Of a stretch of 64,000 nt of DNA, positions 51,626 through 60,154 are shown piece after piece; the first letter of the stretch is position 1; every line of letters begins with the position of its first letter. This DNA comes from Algiphilus sp. (lineage in GTDB: Bacteria > Pseudomonadota > Gammaproteobacteria > Nevskiales > Nevskiaceae): assembly GCF_023145115.1 (NCBI RefSeq), contig NZ_JAGLEJ010000005.1:62001-126000 (forward strand), written 5' to 3'. The translations under genes were made by a program, and so were the position numbers. The notes beneath the pieces are model-generated. The model was not told the origin of the DNA, did not search any database, and worked only from the letters and a program-made list of their open reading frames with translations.

Positions 51626-53335
51626 ATGAGCCCAAAGTCGCGCCCCTTAGCTGCCCTCAAAAGGGCCAAGTCCCTAAGGGAACTTGCTCCTATTATTGGC
51701 GTTGCCCCACGGCAACTGTCATATCTTCTGTACATACTCCCTAACGAGCGAAAGTACACCACTTTCTCCGTCCCAAAGCGCGACGGCACACCTCGGCAAA
51801 TATCTGCACCCGAGCAGCGCCTAAAAAACCTCCAGGCGCGTACCGCAACGCTATTAACAAGTTGCGAGTTAGAGCTCACTCAAGAGCGTCCATCTACACC
51901 GGTATCCCACGCTTTTCGCGAACAGCGGTCCATCATCACCAATGCGACCCCGCATAAAGGGAAGAGGTATGTATTAAACTGTGATATCGCAGATTTTTTT
52001 GGGTCCATAAACTTTGGACGCGTCCGCGGCTTTTTTATCCACGACAAGAACTACAACCTGTTCCCCGCGGTGGCGACCGTACTAGCGCAAATTGCATGTC
52101 ACAACAACAGCCTCCCTCAAGGAAGCCCATGCTCTCCACTTATATCTGACTTAATAGCATCAATCTTAGACCGTCGCCTAGTGGGGCTCGCAAAGCGGTA
52201 CTCCCTCACATACTCCCGCTACGCGGACGATCTCACTTTTTCGACCAATCTAAAGATATTCCCCACAGACATCGCTTCGCTCAACGACGACGGATCTTGT
52301 AATGTCGGCACCTCTCTCACCTCGGAGATAAAACGTTCTGGCTTTACGCTCAAAGAATCGAAAACCCGCCTACAGTACAGGTCAATAAGGCAAACGGTCA
52401 CTGGCCTCACAGTAAACAGCAAAGTAAACATTCAAGCCAATCGATACAGGCAACTAAGGGCACAGTGCAACAAACTTTTTCGAGACGGCGAATACATCCT
52501 TGATCCAGCATTGAACAGCGCTGCGACTCGAAACTTAGCCCCACTTAGCGGCCAATTTAGCCATATTGCCAACATAAAAGAACACGCATCCAGGGGGAAC
52601 GCGCCGTCTAGCTCATCTCGCACTGGGTTCGATGCCTTGTACGCACAGTTCTTAGCGTACAAGCTCTTCTTTCTAGCTGATAAACCAACAATTGTTCCCG
52701 AAGGAAAAACAGATCCAATATATCTTCGTTGCGCCATAAACCAACTGGAGCCGTCTGACTTAGTAACTAAAGATGCATCCGGGAAGGTTGGATACGAAGT
52801 GCGATTCCTCAAGCCCAACCGCACTAACATGAAATACTTAGGGCTTTTAAATGGAACTGGCAGCCTTAGCTACTTCCTTAACAAAGGAAAGGGCAGTTAC
52901 TGGAAATGCATTCAAAAATTCCATGGGGACGGATGCAAGAATCCAGTCATAATTCTTGTTGACAACGACCAAGGGGCGTCGAAAAAGTTATTCAAGAATG
53001 CATCAGATACTTCCGGGAAGAATATTTCTCTTAGAACGAGTGAGCCTTTCTATCACATCCACTCGAATGTGTACTTAGTAAAAACCCCAGAGCACGATAA
53101 TGGAGAGGAAACATGCATTGAAGACCTACTCCCTTCCAAGCTCCTTGAGCGGAAGCTCAGCGGAAAATCGTTTAACCCATCAAACGACAAAATCAACACC
53201 AACACGGAGTTTGGCAAAAGCGTATTCGCTGAGAAAATCGTCCGGCCCGACTTCGCAGCAATCGATTTTACGGGATTCATCCCGCTTTTGGATAGGATTC
53301 GAGCAGTGATAAAGTATCATAATGGCTCAGGATGA
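51626..53335 (+). CDS. retron reverse transcriptase fused to a TOPRIM domain
   Basis: 569 residues from ATG 51626. Residues 1-about 330 are a retron RT: 'NATPHKGKRY' (NAxxH motif, N106-H110), 'LNCDIADFFGSINF' (D120), 'LPQGSPCSPLISD' (163-175), the catalytic 'YADD' (199-202) and the retron-typical 'VTGLTVNSKVNIQ' (258-270). Residues about 350-569 carry TOPRIM motifs: 'PEGKTD' (E359, D363) and 'ILVDNDQGA' (D446, D448), expected to form a nuclease. This architecture is the retron-Eco2 (Ec67) type, an anti-phage system in which loss or change of msDNA releases the nuclease. A TTG at 51584 could extend it, but it lies inside the RNA. Clearly AT-richer than its neighbours, so likely transferred. 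No separate effector gene is needed. Confidence 0.96.
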   Translation: MSPKSRPLAALKRAKSLRELAPIIGVAPRQLSYLLYILPNERKYTTFSVPKRDGTPRQISAPEQRLKNLQARTATLLTSCELELTQERPSTPVSHAFREQRSIITNATPHKGKRYVLNCDIADFFGSINFGRVRGFFIHDKNYNLFPAVATVLAQIACHNNSLPQGSPCSPLISDLIASILDRRLVGLAKRYSLTYSRYADDLTFSTNLKIFPTDIASLNDDGSCNVGTSLTSEIKRSGFTLKESKTRLQYRSIRQTVTGLTVNSKVNIQANRYRQLRAQCNKLFRDGEYILDPALNSAATRNLAPLSGQFSHIANIKEHASRGNAPSSSSRTGFDALYAQFLAYKLFFLADKPTIVPEGKTDPIYLRCAINQLEPSDLVTKDASGKVGYEVRFLKPNRTNMKYLGLLNGTGSLSYFLNKGKGSYWKCIQKFHGDGCKNPVIILVDNDQGASKKLFKNASDTSGKNISLRTSEPFYHIHSNVYLVKTPEHDNGEETCIEDLLPSKLLERKLSGKSFNPSNDKINTNTEFGKSVFAEKIVRPDFAAIDFTGFIPLLDRIRAVIKYHNGSG

Positions 53336-53350
53336 CAGGTTAAGCATTTC

Positions 53351-53421
53351 TGGAGTTACGGTGACAGGCACGAAATGAGTAATTGTAGTGCAATAGGCGT
53401 CAGACCACGGTTTTCGTTAGT
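53351..53421. repeat. probable decayed REP/RAYT-type element after the retron
   Basis: TGGAGTTACGGTGACAGGCAC (53351-53371, given as a 21-base range) and CAGACCACGGTTTTC (53401-53415) resemble the ends of elements linked to REP-associated transposases, recalled from other genomes. The arms do not pair perfectly here. It fills the 108-base gap between the RT stop and the DUF3883 gene. Confidence 0.4.
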
Positions 53422-53443
53422 GCCGCCGCCCCAAGCTCGCGCC

Positions 53444-54295
53444 TCAGAATCTCGCGAGATAGCTCACCGGATCCAATTGGCAACGATCTTCCAGACGTCC
53501 CGGCAAATCGAATAGCTGCGGGCGCCGACGGAAGGCGAAGACCCGATACAAGTGGAAGGCGTCCGCCTCCTGTCGAGATAAGGCCAGCTCATTGCGACTA
53601 AGGAAGAACGGCGTCTCCTTGGCGAAGGCGGTGGTCTTGACCTCGATAAGCCGCTCCCGTCCATCGAGATCGAAGGACAGCACGTCGTAGCCGAGGCCAT
53701 CACCTCGCGTTGCGGCCACATGCTCTACCCGTTCGCTCAGGCGCCGCTTGCCTGCACGATGCAGGCGATGATGCTCGTAACTGACCACCAACTCTTCACC
53801 GGCCTTGCCAAGTGAGCGATTGCTGGCTTCCAGCGCCAGATAGTCCCGCTTCACCGCCTGTCTGCGCCCCGCATACTCCGGCGGCTGCTCGCGCACACCC
53901 ATCTCCGTGGACTCCGGCGCATCAGCCAGCAAGGATTTGAAGTCCGGTTCCAGAGGCTTGATCGCGGGTTGCTTCGCGGCAGCCTCGGCGGATGCATCCA
54001 GATCGCGGTCCATCGCCAAGCGCTCGGCCACGACGTCGAAAAGAAGGCGCTGGTAGTTCGAGAGCGGCTTGTAGCCTGGCACGTAAGGGCAACCAAGCTC
54101 GAGCATGACGGCGCTGATGTTCTGGTGCTTGCGCTCGATCGACCCATCCGAGCGGCCCTGGAGCAGCCCTTTCAGGCGCTGGCGGTGCTGCGCCTTCACG
54201 TAGTGCTGGCTGGAAAGCTCCAGCGTCAGCATATGGAGATAGTCGGCGACGACCGCTTCGACTTCCTCCCGGGTCCATGGCGAGACTTCCGCCAT
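53444..54295 (-). CDS. DUF3883 (NO VEIN C-terminal-like) putative nuclease
   Basis: A 283-residue soluble protein. The C-terminal part (about 160-283) is a DUF3883 domain: 'LGKAGEELVVSYEHHRL', 'GLGYDVLSFD' (D204) and 'RLIEVKTTAFAKETPF' (E218, K220), the order of a PD-(D/E)xK nuclease-like fold. The N-terminal half is helical with 'ERKHQNISAVMLELGCPYVPGYKP', a motif often seen with restriction- or defense-linked DUF3883 proteins. It lies between the retron and an Mrr-type gene, so a defense role is likely. The exact substrate is unknown. Confidence 0.85.
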   Translation of the reverse strand: MAEVSPWTREEVEAVVADYLHMLTLELSSQHYVKAQHRQRLKGLLQGRSDGSIERKHQNISAVMLELGCPYVPGYKPLSNYQRLLFDVVAERLAMDRDLDASAEAAAKQPAIKPLEPDFKSLLADAPESTEMGVREQPPEYAGRRQAVKRDYLALEASNRSLGKAGEELVVSYEHHRLHRAGKRRLSERVEHVAATRGDGLGYDVLSFDLDGRERLIEVKTTAFAKETPFFLSRNELALSRQEADAFHLYRVFAFRRRPQLFDLPGRLEDRCQLDPVSYLARF

Positions 54296-54357
54296 CCCTT
54301 AACGAACCGCCATAACCGTGGCGTGCGCGGGGGCGCAGAGGTACTTCTCGCAAATGT

Positions 54358-55194
54358 TCATGCCTGTGCGGCCTTCAAGGTCTGCTTACAGGCAGGGTAC
54401 TTGCTGCATCCGTAGAAGGTGCTGCCTGCATTGGCGCCACGCTTCGCCGTGCGCAGAACCATCGCCGCGCCACAACGCGGACAGTCGGGCGAAGACTTCA
54501 CTTCGGCGGAGGCTGCCGCCTCGCGTCGCGGCTGCTCCGGGGCTCGCACCAACATGTCGCGCGCGTTCAAGAGCGTGATATTGCGGCCCTCGGCAAACTC
54601 ATGCGCCGCGCGGGTGAACTCGCCCACGCCCACGACGAACCCACCGACAGCACCATATGCGGCCATGACTCCGAACAACTCGCGAACAACGCCAACACCG
54701 ATCTTGCTCGCGCGCCACTGCTTGCACTGCACGAGAAAGCTCTCGCCATTGCGTTTCAAGATCAGGTCAACGCCGCCGTCCGCACCGTTGGCGGTTGCCT
54801 TGACTGCGTATCCGTCACGTTCGAAACCGGCGCGAACGAGCTGCTCGAACTCCTTCCAGCTGATATCCAGCAATCCGGCAGCGCCGGAGCGGGTTTCCGC
54901 CTCCGAGAGCAGCGTCCGGCGACGCCGCATAGCCAGCCAAGACACCAGCGCTGCAATCCCCAGGACCACAGGCGCGATGTATTGGAGAAACATGCCCACC
55001 GTTACCGCGACCTGACTCGCAACGACCGCTCCCAGGCCATCGAGATCGTCAGCCTTCGGCACGGGAATACGAGCCATAGCAGCGAAGGCGAGATAGGCTG
55101 CAGGGATCAAAGCGACGGAAAGCCACCACGGCAGCTGCGCGAGAAGGCCAATCCACTCGTCAAGCTCTGATCTTCTTCTGCGACGCTGCACCAT
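54358..55194 (-). CDS. membrane-anchored Mrr-type endonuclease with topoisomerase zinc finger
   Basis: A 278-residue protein. Two hydrophobic segments (about 22-40 and 63-88) anchor it, after a run of five Arg at the N-terminus. An Mrr-like catalytic domain follows (about 108-215): 'WKEFEQLVRAGFERDGY', D143 in 'NGADGGVDLIL' and Q156-x-K158 in 'FLVQCKQWR'. The tail (238-270) is a topoisomerase-type zinc ribbon with Cys238/241/263/269 ('CPRCGAAMV', 'FYGCSKYPACK'). I start at ATG 55194; a GTG 48 bases earlier is possible. Similar proteins are common in defense islands as type IV-like nucleases. It lies 62 bases from the DUF3883 gene on the same strand. Confidence 0.85.
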   Translation of the reverse strand: MVQRRRRRSELDEWIGLLAQLPWWLSVALIPAAYLAFAAMARIPVPKADDLDGLGAVVASQVAVTVGMFLQYIAPVVLGIAALVSWLAMRRRRTLLSEAETRSGAAGLLDISWKEFEQLVRAGFERDGYAVKATANGADGGVDLILKRNGESFLVQCKQWRASKIGVGVVRELFGVMAAYGAVGGFVVGVGEFTRAAHEFAEGRNITLLNARDMLVRAPEQPRREAAASAEVKSSPDCPRCGAAMVLRTAKRGANAGSTFYGCSKYPACKQTLKAAQA

Positions 55195-55356
55195 GCGCGC
55201 TTCACCGGAGAGCCATCTCCCCTTTCTTACCACAAGAAGCACACCCCGGAAATCAGCCGAAAGTAGTTGCCGTTGAGCGCCCGAGCGTTCCAGCCTGGTC
55301 AGAGTCCGACGCGCTTATGCAGGCCACTCTCGAATTGAGCGAGTACGACCGGAACT

Positions 55357-55818
55357 TCAGTCGTTGACGCACTGATAGACGTTGTACTCCACGCTTGGCC
55401 CCGCAACCACGCGCCCTTCACTGACGCACTGGATCCTGTTGATCCACTGATAGCGCGCGTCGCCGGTCTCAAAGCGCGGAGCCGTGAAGAAGTTCTGGTC
55501 GCCGTATTGGGTGGACGTGTCGCCGCCACCGAGTGCCGCCATGACGCCGTCGGTGAGCTGGATGATGCCGCTGTACTGCATGTAGATGTGTGCGCCGTCG
55601 TCGGTGAGCAGGGTGCCCCGCACGTCCAGCCGGCCGTAACCGTCGGCATGGGCCAGCAGCCAATCGCCGCCGCAGGTCAGGAATGCTCCCTTGAAACGGG
55701 CACCTTCGAACCAGCCACCCGTGACTTCGACGATCATGCGGTTTCCGAATGGTCCCTCACCTACGGGTTGTGGGACTCTGAGGTCGGCGTGATAGGTCAT
55801 CAACTTCTCGAGCTTCAT
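55357..55818 (-). CDS. DUF3237 family protein
   Basis: A 153-residue soluble protein of the DUF3237 family, a beta-barrel with no known enzyme activity. Typical pieces: 'MIVEVTGGWFEGARFKG', 'GDWLLAHADGYGRLDVRGTL', 'DDGAHIYMQYSGI' and a late 'FETGDARYQWINRIQCV'. AGGAG precedes ATG 55818 at a standard distance. It is the outermost gene of the nrdB-side patch and is GC-rich, so it may be part of the host genome. Such proteins often sit near small-molecule metabolism genes. Confidence 0.88.
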   Translation of the reverse strand: MKLEKLMTYHADLRVPQPVGEGPFGNRMIVEVTGGWFEGARFKGAFLTCGGDWLLAHADGYGRLDVRGTLLTDDGAHIYMQYSGIIQLTDGVMAALGGGDTSTQYGDQNFFTAPRFETGDARYQWINRIQCVSEGRVVAGPSVEYNVYQCVND

Positions 55819-56138
55819 CGGGGTTCTCCTCAGCCGGCGTTCTTGTCGTTCCCGGAGCATCAGCGTGGCCGCCAACCCCGCGCACCGCCCGAAGGAGTAG
55901 GGCCGCGTGGAACACCGCGACGAGCCCGAGCACGAAGCCGAGGGCTCTATGCGGCTGCTTCCAATGCATTGGCCAGGGCTACAGCGCCCACCACTTGTGG
56001 TGCGGGGCGCGGCCATTGGCTGGCGGTCAGAGTCGTAGGGGACAGACTACGGTTTCTGCAATCACCAGCGAACCTGCCCCCGCCCCTTACGTGGCGCGTA
56101 TTAGCCGCGGCTGAGGGCCCGGGGTTCGCGCGCCGGGC
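55819..56138. other. 320-base intergenic region with a possible REP-type remnant
   Basis: No gene I can support. A 70-codon frame on the minus strand (55969 to 55757) starts inside it and overlaps the DUF3237 gene, but it lacks an RBS. CGTAGGGGACAGACTACGG (56035-56053) is a short palindrome like the GGGGACAG ends of the element near 43.8 kb. Confidence 0.4.
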
Positions 56139-56774
56139 TCATACGCCACCGAGGGCGCGGCACATGGCCGCACCGAAGAAGGCGCCGAGTTCGTCGATGC
56201 TCCAGTCGTTCTTCGGATCGAGCAAGCGCCGGACCGAAGCTTCGCAGGACGACATGAAGAGCTCGGTGATCACGGGTAGCTTGCGCGGCAGATCCTGAAC
56301 CTGCCACCAGCGCGCCAGCGCCGGTGCCAGCCATTGCGCGGCGCTCTGGGCCACCAGTTTGCGCGCCCGCAGGAAGCGGTCGGCGATGGCGGGCTCCGGG
56401 CTCGCGACGAAGACCAGCCGCCAGGCCTGGGGGCGATCGGCCACCACGCGCAGCAGGGCGCGATAGCCGGCGATGAAGGTCGCCTCCGGGTCGTCGTCGC
56501 CCTGGGCGCTGTGGAGCGCCTCGAGGGCGGCCGCCAGCATGTGCTCGCTCTCGCGCGCCAGCAGCGCCTCCAGCAGTTCGATGCGGTCGGCAAAGCAGGA
56601 ATACACCACCGGCCGGCTGACGCCCAGGCGCCCGGCGACGGCGCTCAGCGTGACGGCGGGCAGCCCCTGCTCGACCGCGATCTCCAGGGCCGCGTCGAGC
56701 ACATGGGGGCGACGGCGCTCGGGCCCGAGGTGGGCGGCTCTGGCGCCGCTGCTGGCAACTTTGGGGGCGGGCAT
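56139..56774 (-). CDS. TetR-family transcriptional regulator
   Basis: A 211-residue TetR-type repressor. The N-terminal helix-turn-helix (about 25-70) reads 'LDAALEIAVEQGLPAVTLSAVAGRLGVSRPVVYSCFADR', shown here only as 'TLSAVAGRLGVSRPVVYSCF'. The helical C-terminal ligand domain is divergent. It is transcribed away from an MpaB-type oxygenase gene across 82 bases that contain a likely operator, so it probably represses that gene and itself. The ligand is unknown, perhaps the oxygenase substrate. Confidence 0.92.
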   Translation of the reverse strand: MPAPKVASSGARAAHLGPERRRPHVLDAALEIAVEQGLPAVTLSAVAGRLGVSRPVVYSCFADRIELLEALLARESEHMLAAALEALHSAQGDDDPEATFIAGYRALLRVVADRPQAWRLVFVASPEPAIADRFLRARKLVAQSAAQWLAPALARWWQVQDLPRKLPVITELFMSSCEASVRRLLDPKNDWSIDELGAFFGAAMCRALGGV

Positions 56775-56795
56775 GCGCTCAGTTTACTACGGTCA

Positions 56796-56824
56796 TGTAG
56801 AATTTTCCTACACTGATGTATAAA
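56796..56824. promoter_or_regulatory. TetR-type operator overlapping the oxygenase promoter
   Basis: TGTAG (56796-56800) and CTACA (56808-56812) form an inverted pair around 7 bases, in the spacer leading to TATAAA (56819-56824), a -10 for the MpaB-type gene. The position suits repression by the divergent TetR protein. The dyad is short. Confidence 0.5.
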
Positions 56825-56856
56825 ATGGTCCGCCGAACCACGCAGGAACAAGTTCG

Positions 56857-57831
56857 ATGACCGCCAACAAGCAAGACACGCTGCGCACGCGCGACTACGG
56901 CTTCTTCGGCCCCGGCTCCCCGAGCTGGAAGGTCTGGTCGTCGCCGACCTCCTTGATCGGCTTTCAGCGGGCGGTGGTGCTGGAGCACTTCGACCCCTTC
57001 CTGGCGGCAGCCGTCGCGGATATGCGCGGGATCTACCGCAACCCGGCGGGCCGGCTGGACCGCACGCTGGCCTACTTCCTGACGATTGCGGTGGCGGACG
57101 GGCATACGGCGACGGAAGCGTCGCGGCTTCTGATGCGGGTGCACGCAAAGGTCTCGGGCACCGAGCCGATCAGCGGCCTCGCCTACAGCGCCAACGACCC
57201 CGCGTCGCAGCTCTGGATCCATCTGACCGGCTGGCACTCGGTGCTGAAGTGCTACGAGATGTACGGCCCCGGCCCGCTGCGCGCCGACGAGGAGCGCCGC
57301 TACTGGGAGGAATGCGCCATCGCCGCCCACCTGCAGACCTGCGACCCGGCCGACGTGCCGCGTTCGCGCGACGGCATTCGCGACTACTTCGCGGCCATGC
57401 GGCCCCGGCTTTGCACTTCCGAGCGCGCCCACGAAGGCATGCACTATCTGCTGCGCACCCCCTACGCCAGCGCCGGCGCGGGCTTCTGGGCCATCAGCCG
57501 GATGATCGCGCCGGCTACCATCGCCTCGCTGCCGCAATGGATGCGCACCCTGGGCGGCTTCGACCAGCCGAAGCTGCTCGACGGCATCACCCCGCCGCTG
57601 GCCCGCATCGCGATGTACTTCGGCAGCTGGCCGGTTCTGAAGGTGGCGGCGCTGCGCTACAGCGCGCCCGGTACCGCGCGGATCATGCAGCAGCATCACC
57701 GCAGCCCTGCACCCGCGAACCCCGGCACCGTTCATCCGCAACCGCTGCGTGACACGCGCGCCGCCATGACTCCGACCGCCGCACGCGAGGGCCGCACGTC
57801 CGGCGCCGTCGCGGCGAGCGCACGCGGATAA
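56857..57831 (+). CDS. MpaB/DUF2236-family oxygenase
   Basis: A 324-residue protein of the DUF2236 (MpaB-like, latex-clearing-related) family, haem or di-iron type oxygenases acting on hydrophobic compounds. The N-terminus begins 'DYGFFGPGSPSWKVW', then 'LIGFQRAVVLEHFDPFL', a mid-protein 'VHAKVSGTEPISGLAYSAND' and 'WIHLTGWHSVLKCYEMYG'. The His ligands are not certain by eye. A 40-residue low-complexity tail rich in Ala, Pro and Thr follows. Control is probably by the divergent TetR gene. Confidence 0.85.
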   Translation: MTANKQDTLRTRDYGFFGPGSPSWKVWSSPTSLIGFQRAVVLEHFDPFLAAAVADMRGIYRNPAGRLDRTLAYFLTIAVADGHTATEASRLLMRVHAKVSGTEPISGLAYSANDPASQLWIHLTGWHSVLKCYEMYGPGPLRADEERRYWEECAIAAHLQTCDPADVPRSRDGIRDYFAAMRPRLCTSERAHEGMHYLLRTPYASAGAGFWAISRMIAPATIASLPQWMRTLGGFDQPKLLDGITPPLARIAMYFGSWPVLKVAALRYSAPGTARIMQQHHRSPAPANPGTVHPQPLRDTRAAMTPTAAREGRTSGAVAASARG

Positions 57832-57985
57832 CCGACCGCTGCATCGTGCCGCCGGCGGCGCGCCGGCCGTGCGCGACGTCCCACGGGATGGACCCACCTG
57901 CGCACGACCGGGGCAGCCGCTGCCCGCGGAGGTCCGGTGGCTCCGGCGCGCGGGCACGTCGGCGACCACCGCGATCGACCGCAGC

Positions 57986-59083
57986 CTAGCGGTCCATGCG
58001 AACCACGTGCCCTTCGCGAGGCGCCACCCGCCCGGCCAGAAGCTGCTCGAACACCTGCCGGGCACCGTCCAGCCCGTGGCCCTCGACGACCCGGAGTAGG
58101 TCGCGTTGCGCATCGGTGACGTGGGCGTGGAATCGCGACCAGGCCTCCCCCAACCGCTGCGCGAATACCTCCGCTCCCCACTCCTTGGTGCGCTTGCCGA
58201 TCTGGTCCGGCGCGAAGAAGAACTTGGGGGCCGGGCCGGGTAGTTCCTGCTTCTTTGGCAGCTCGACGGTCTGGGCCGAGCCAACGACACAGCTGTGCGT
58301 GAGCTGGCCGAAGTGGTGGTGGATGGTGCTGCGCAGGTCGCGGTCGCCGGCGAAGTCGATGTAGAGCGTCGGGGTGTCGGCATCCAGCGTGGTGAGTTCC
58401 GGGTAGGTGAGCGTGCGCCGGTAGCAGCAGGATTCCGCCACGAAGTCGCGGTTGGCTGCCGAGGTCAGGCCGATGGTCTCGACATCGTCGTCCATGCAGA
58501 AGGCGGTGCCGTAGGCGGTCTTGCTGGAGGCGCTGGACAGCACGACGCGCTCGGCGCCGAACCAGGCGTTGTCGGCCAGGAAGTCGGCCAGCGTGAAGGA
58601 GGTGAGGAACAGTGGCCGGAAGATGGCCTGGAAGGCTTCCGTATCCGGCGTGTACAGCGGGTCGTGACTGCAGCGGAAGTACTGGTTGTAGGCCGGCGGC
58701 AATGGCTGGCGGTGTTCGGTGCCGTCACGGAAACCGTGGTCGCCGACCTTCGCGGGCACCACGCGCAGGATGTTGGCGGGCGGGAAGTAGCCGTAGAAGC
58801 GGTCGCCCGTTTTCAGGCCGTCGACGTTCGACGCGATGACATTCGCGAAGCCCCAGACCGGCACCAGGCCCCAGTCGGCATCGCCCGTCGGGAAGAAGTC
58901 CCAGTAGCGCATGGCCGCGCCGTAGGCGGCGTAGGTGACGTTGTTGGTGGTCAGCGAGAAGCGGTCGGGTGCGAGCAGGGCCTCGCCTTCCGCCGGCTCG
59001 GTCGGCGCCGGCTGTTCGTCGACGCGGGTTCGCGCCAGGTCGTGCCTGTGGATCAGCAGCCGGCGGGTGGTGCTGGGGATCAT
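57986..59083 (-). CDS. DUF2855 family protein
   Basis: A 365-residue protein of the DUF2855 family, likely related to quinone oxidoreductase-type enzymes. Landmarks: 'RFSLTTNNVTYAAYGAAMRY' , 'GLVPVWGFANVIASNVDGL', 'ERVVLSSASSKTAYGTAF' (a nucleotide-fold-like segment near 175) and 'KKFFFAPDQIGKR'-type sequence near 320. GAGGAGAGGG precedes ATG 59083. It stands alone on the minus strand between the oxygenase and DUF1295 genes. The substrate is unknown. Confidence 0.88.
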   Translation of the reverse strand: MIPSTTRRLLIHRHDLARTRVDEQPAPTEPAEGEALLAPDRFSLTTNNVTYAAYGAAMRYWDFFPTGDADWGLVPVWGFANVIASNVDGLKTGDRFYGYFPPANILRVVPAKVGDHGFRDGTEHRQPLPPAYNQYFRCSHDPLYTPDTEAFQAIFRPLFLTSFTLADFLADNAWFGAERVVLSSASSKTAYGTAFCMDDDVETIGLTSAANRDFVAESCCYRRTLTYPELTTLDADTPTLYIDFAGDRDLRSTIHHHFGQLTHSCVVGSAQTVELPKKQELPGPAPKFFFAPDQIGKRTKEWGAEVFAQRLGEAWSRFHAHVTDAQRDLLRVVEGHGLDGARQVFEQLLAGRVAPREGHVVRMDR

Positions 59084-59284
59084 TGCCCTCTCCTCGTGGT
59101 CGGTCGTCTCCGCGGGCAGTGTCCCAGCTCGGCGCGCGCGTTCCCACCCGGTGGCGATTCCGGACCCGCGCGCGATATGTGACGCATGCCCTGACAGGAG
59201 TTGCAGCGGCGGGGGCATACTGCACACTCACTGCGCATCCGCCGTGGCGATCCGTCGCGCGGCGCCATCGTTCGGGGGAACCGC

Positions 59285-60151
59285 GTGCGCAACAGCGTTG
59301 CCTTTGCCATCAGTCTGCTCGTGACCGTCCTCGCGCTGGGGCTCGCCTGGCTGCTGGACGACGGCACGCAGCGCATCGCCGGGCTGCCGCTGCTTCCGGC
59401 GCTGGCGCTGTTCGCGTTCATGGTGCAGTGGGCGGTGTACGTGCCGTCCTTCCTGGGCCGGACCGAGCACTACTACGATCTCGCCGGCTCGCTGACCTAC
59501 GCCAGCGTGATCCTGCTGGCCGCGGTGCTGGGCACGCCCGACGCGCGCGGCTGGGTGATCGCGGCGCTGGTGCTGGTGTGGTGCGGGCGGCTGGGCAGCT
59601 TCCTGTTCGCGCGCGTGAAGCGCAGCGGCAAGGACGGTCGCTTCGACGACATCAAGCCGCACTGGGGCCGCTTCCTGATGGCGTGGACCTTCCAGGGACT
59701 GTGGGTGTTCATGACCCTGCTGGCGGCGCTGATCGCGGTGACCGGACCGGCCGCCGCGGGCTGGGATGCGTGGGCGAGCGTCGGCCTCTCCGTATGGGCT
59801 GCGGGCTTCGCCATCGAGGCGGTCGCCGACCGCCAGAAATCGGCGTTCCGGGCCGACCCGGCCAACCGCGGGGACTTCATCCGGCACGGGCTGTGGGCGT
59901 GGTCGCGCCATCCCAACTATTTCGGCGAGATCACGCTGTGGACCGGCATCGCGATCATGGCCACGCCGGCCATGTCCGGCTGGCAGTGGCTGGGCTGGGC
60001 GTCGCCGCTCTTCGTGTTCTGGCTGCTGAACCGGGTCAGCGGCATCCCGATGCTGGAGAAGCGCGCCGACGCCACCTGGGGCGGCCAGCCCGCGTACGAG
60101 GCCTACAAGGCCCGCACGCCGGTGCTGTTCCCCCGTCCACCGGGACGCTGA
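59285..60151 (+). CDS. DUF1295 (steroid 5-alpha-reductase-like) membrane protein
   Basis: A 288-residue inner-membrane protein with about seven hydrophobic segments. The C-terminal 'GLWAWSRHPNYFGEITLW' and 'MLEKRADATWGGQPAYEAYK' are the conserved motifs of DUF1295, which is related to steroid 5-alpha-reductase/isoprenylcysteine methyltransferases and expected to use NADPH on a lipid. GTG 59285 follows a GGGGGAA RBS; no ATG gives a better start. It precedes the DedA gene by 3 bases, and the two should be co-transcribed. Confidence 0.88.
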   Translation: MRNSVAFAISLLVTVLALGLAWLLDDGTQRIAGLPLLPALALFAFMVQWAVYVPSFLGRTEHYYDLAGSLTYASVILLAAVLGTPDARGWVIAALVLVWCGRLGSFLFARVKRSGKDGRFDDIKPHWGRFLMAWTFQGLWVFMTLLAALIAVTGPAAAGWDAWASVGLSVWAAGFAIEAVADRQKSAFRADPANRGDFIRHGLWAWSRHPNYFGEITLWTGIAIMATPAMSGWQWLGWASPLFVFWLLNRVSGIPMLEKRADATWGGQPAYEAYKARTPVLFPRPPGR

Positions 60152-60154
60152 CCG

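Noticed and set aside
51435..51879. Short minus-strand frames over the retron RNA and RT start.
   Set aside because: They are antisense to a structured RNA and to a clear RT gene and have no RBS.
55757..55969. A 70-residue frame starting 'MHWKQPHRALGF' with a hydrophobic stretch.
   Set aside because: It overlaps the start of the DUF3237 gene in another frame, has no Shine-Dalgarno and no recognisable family.
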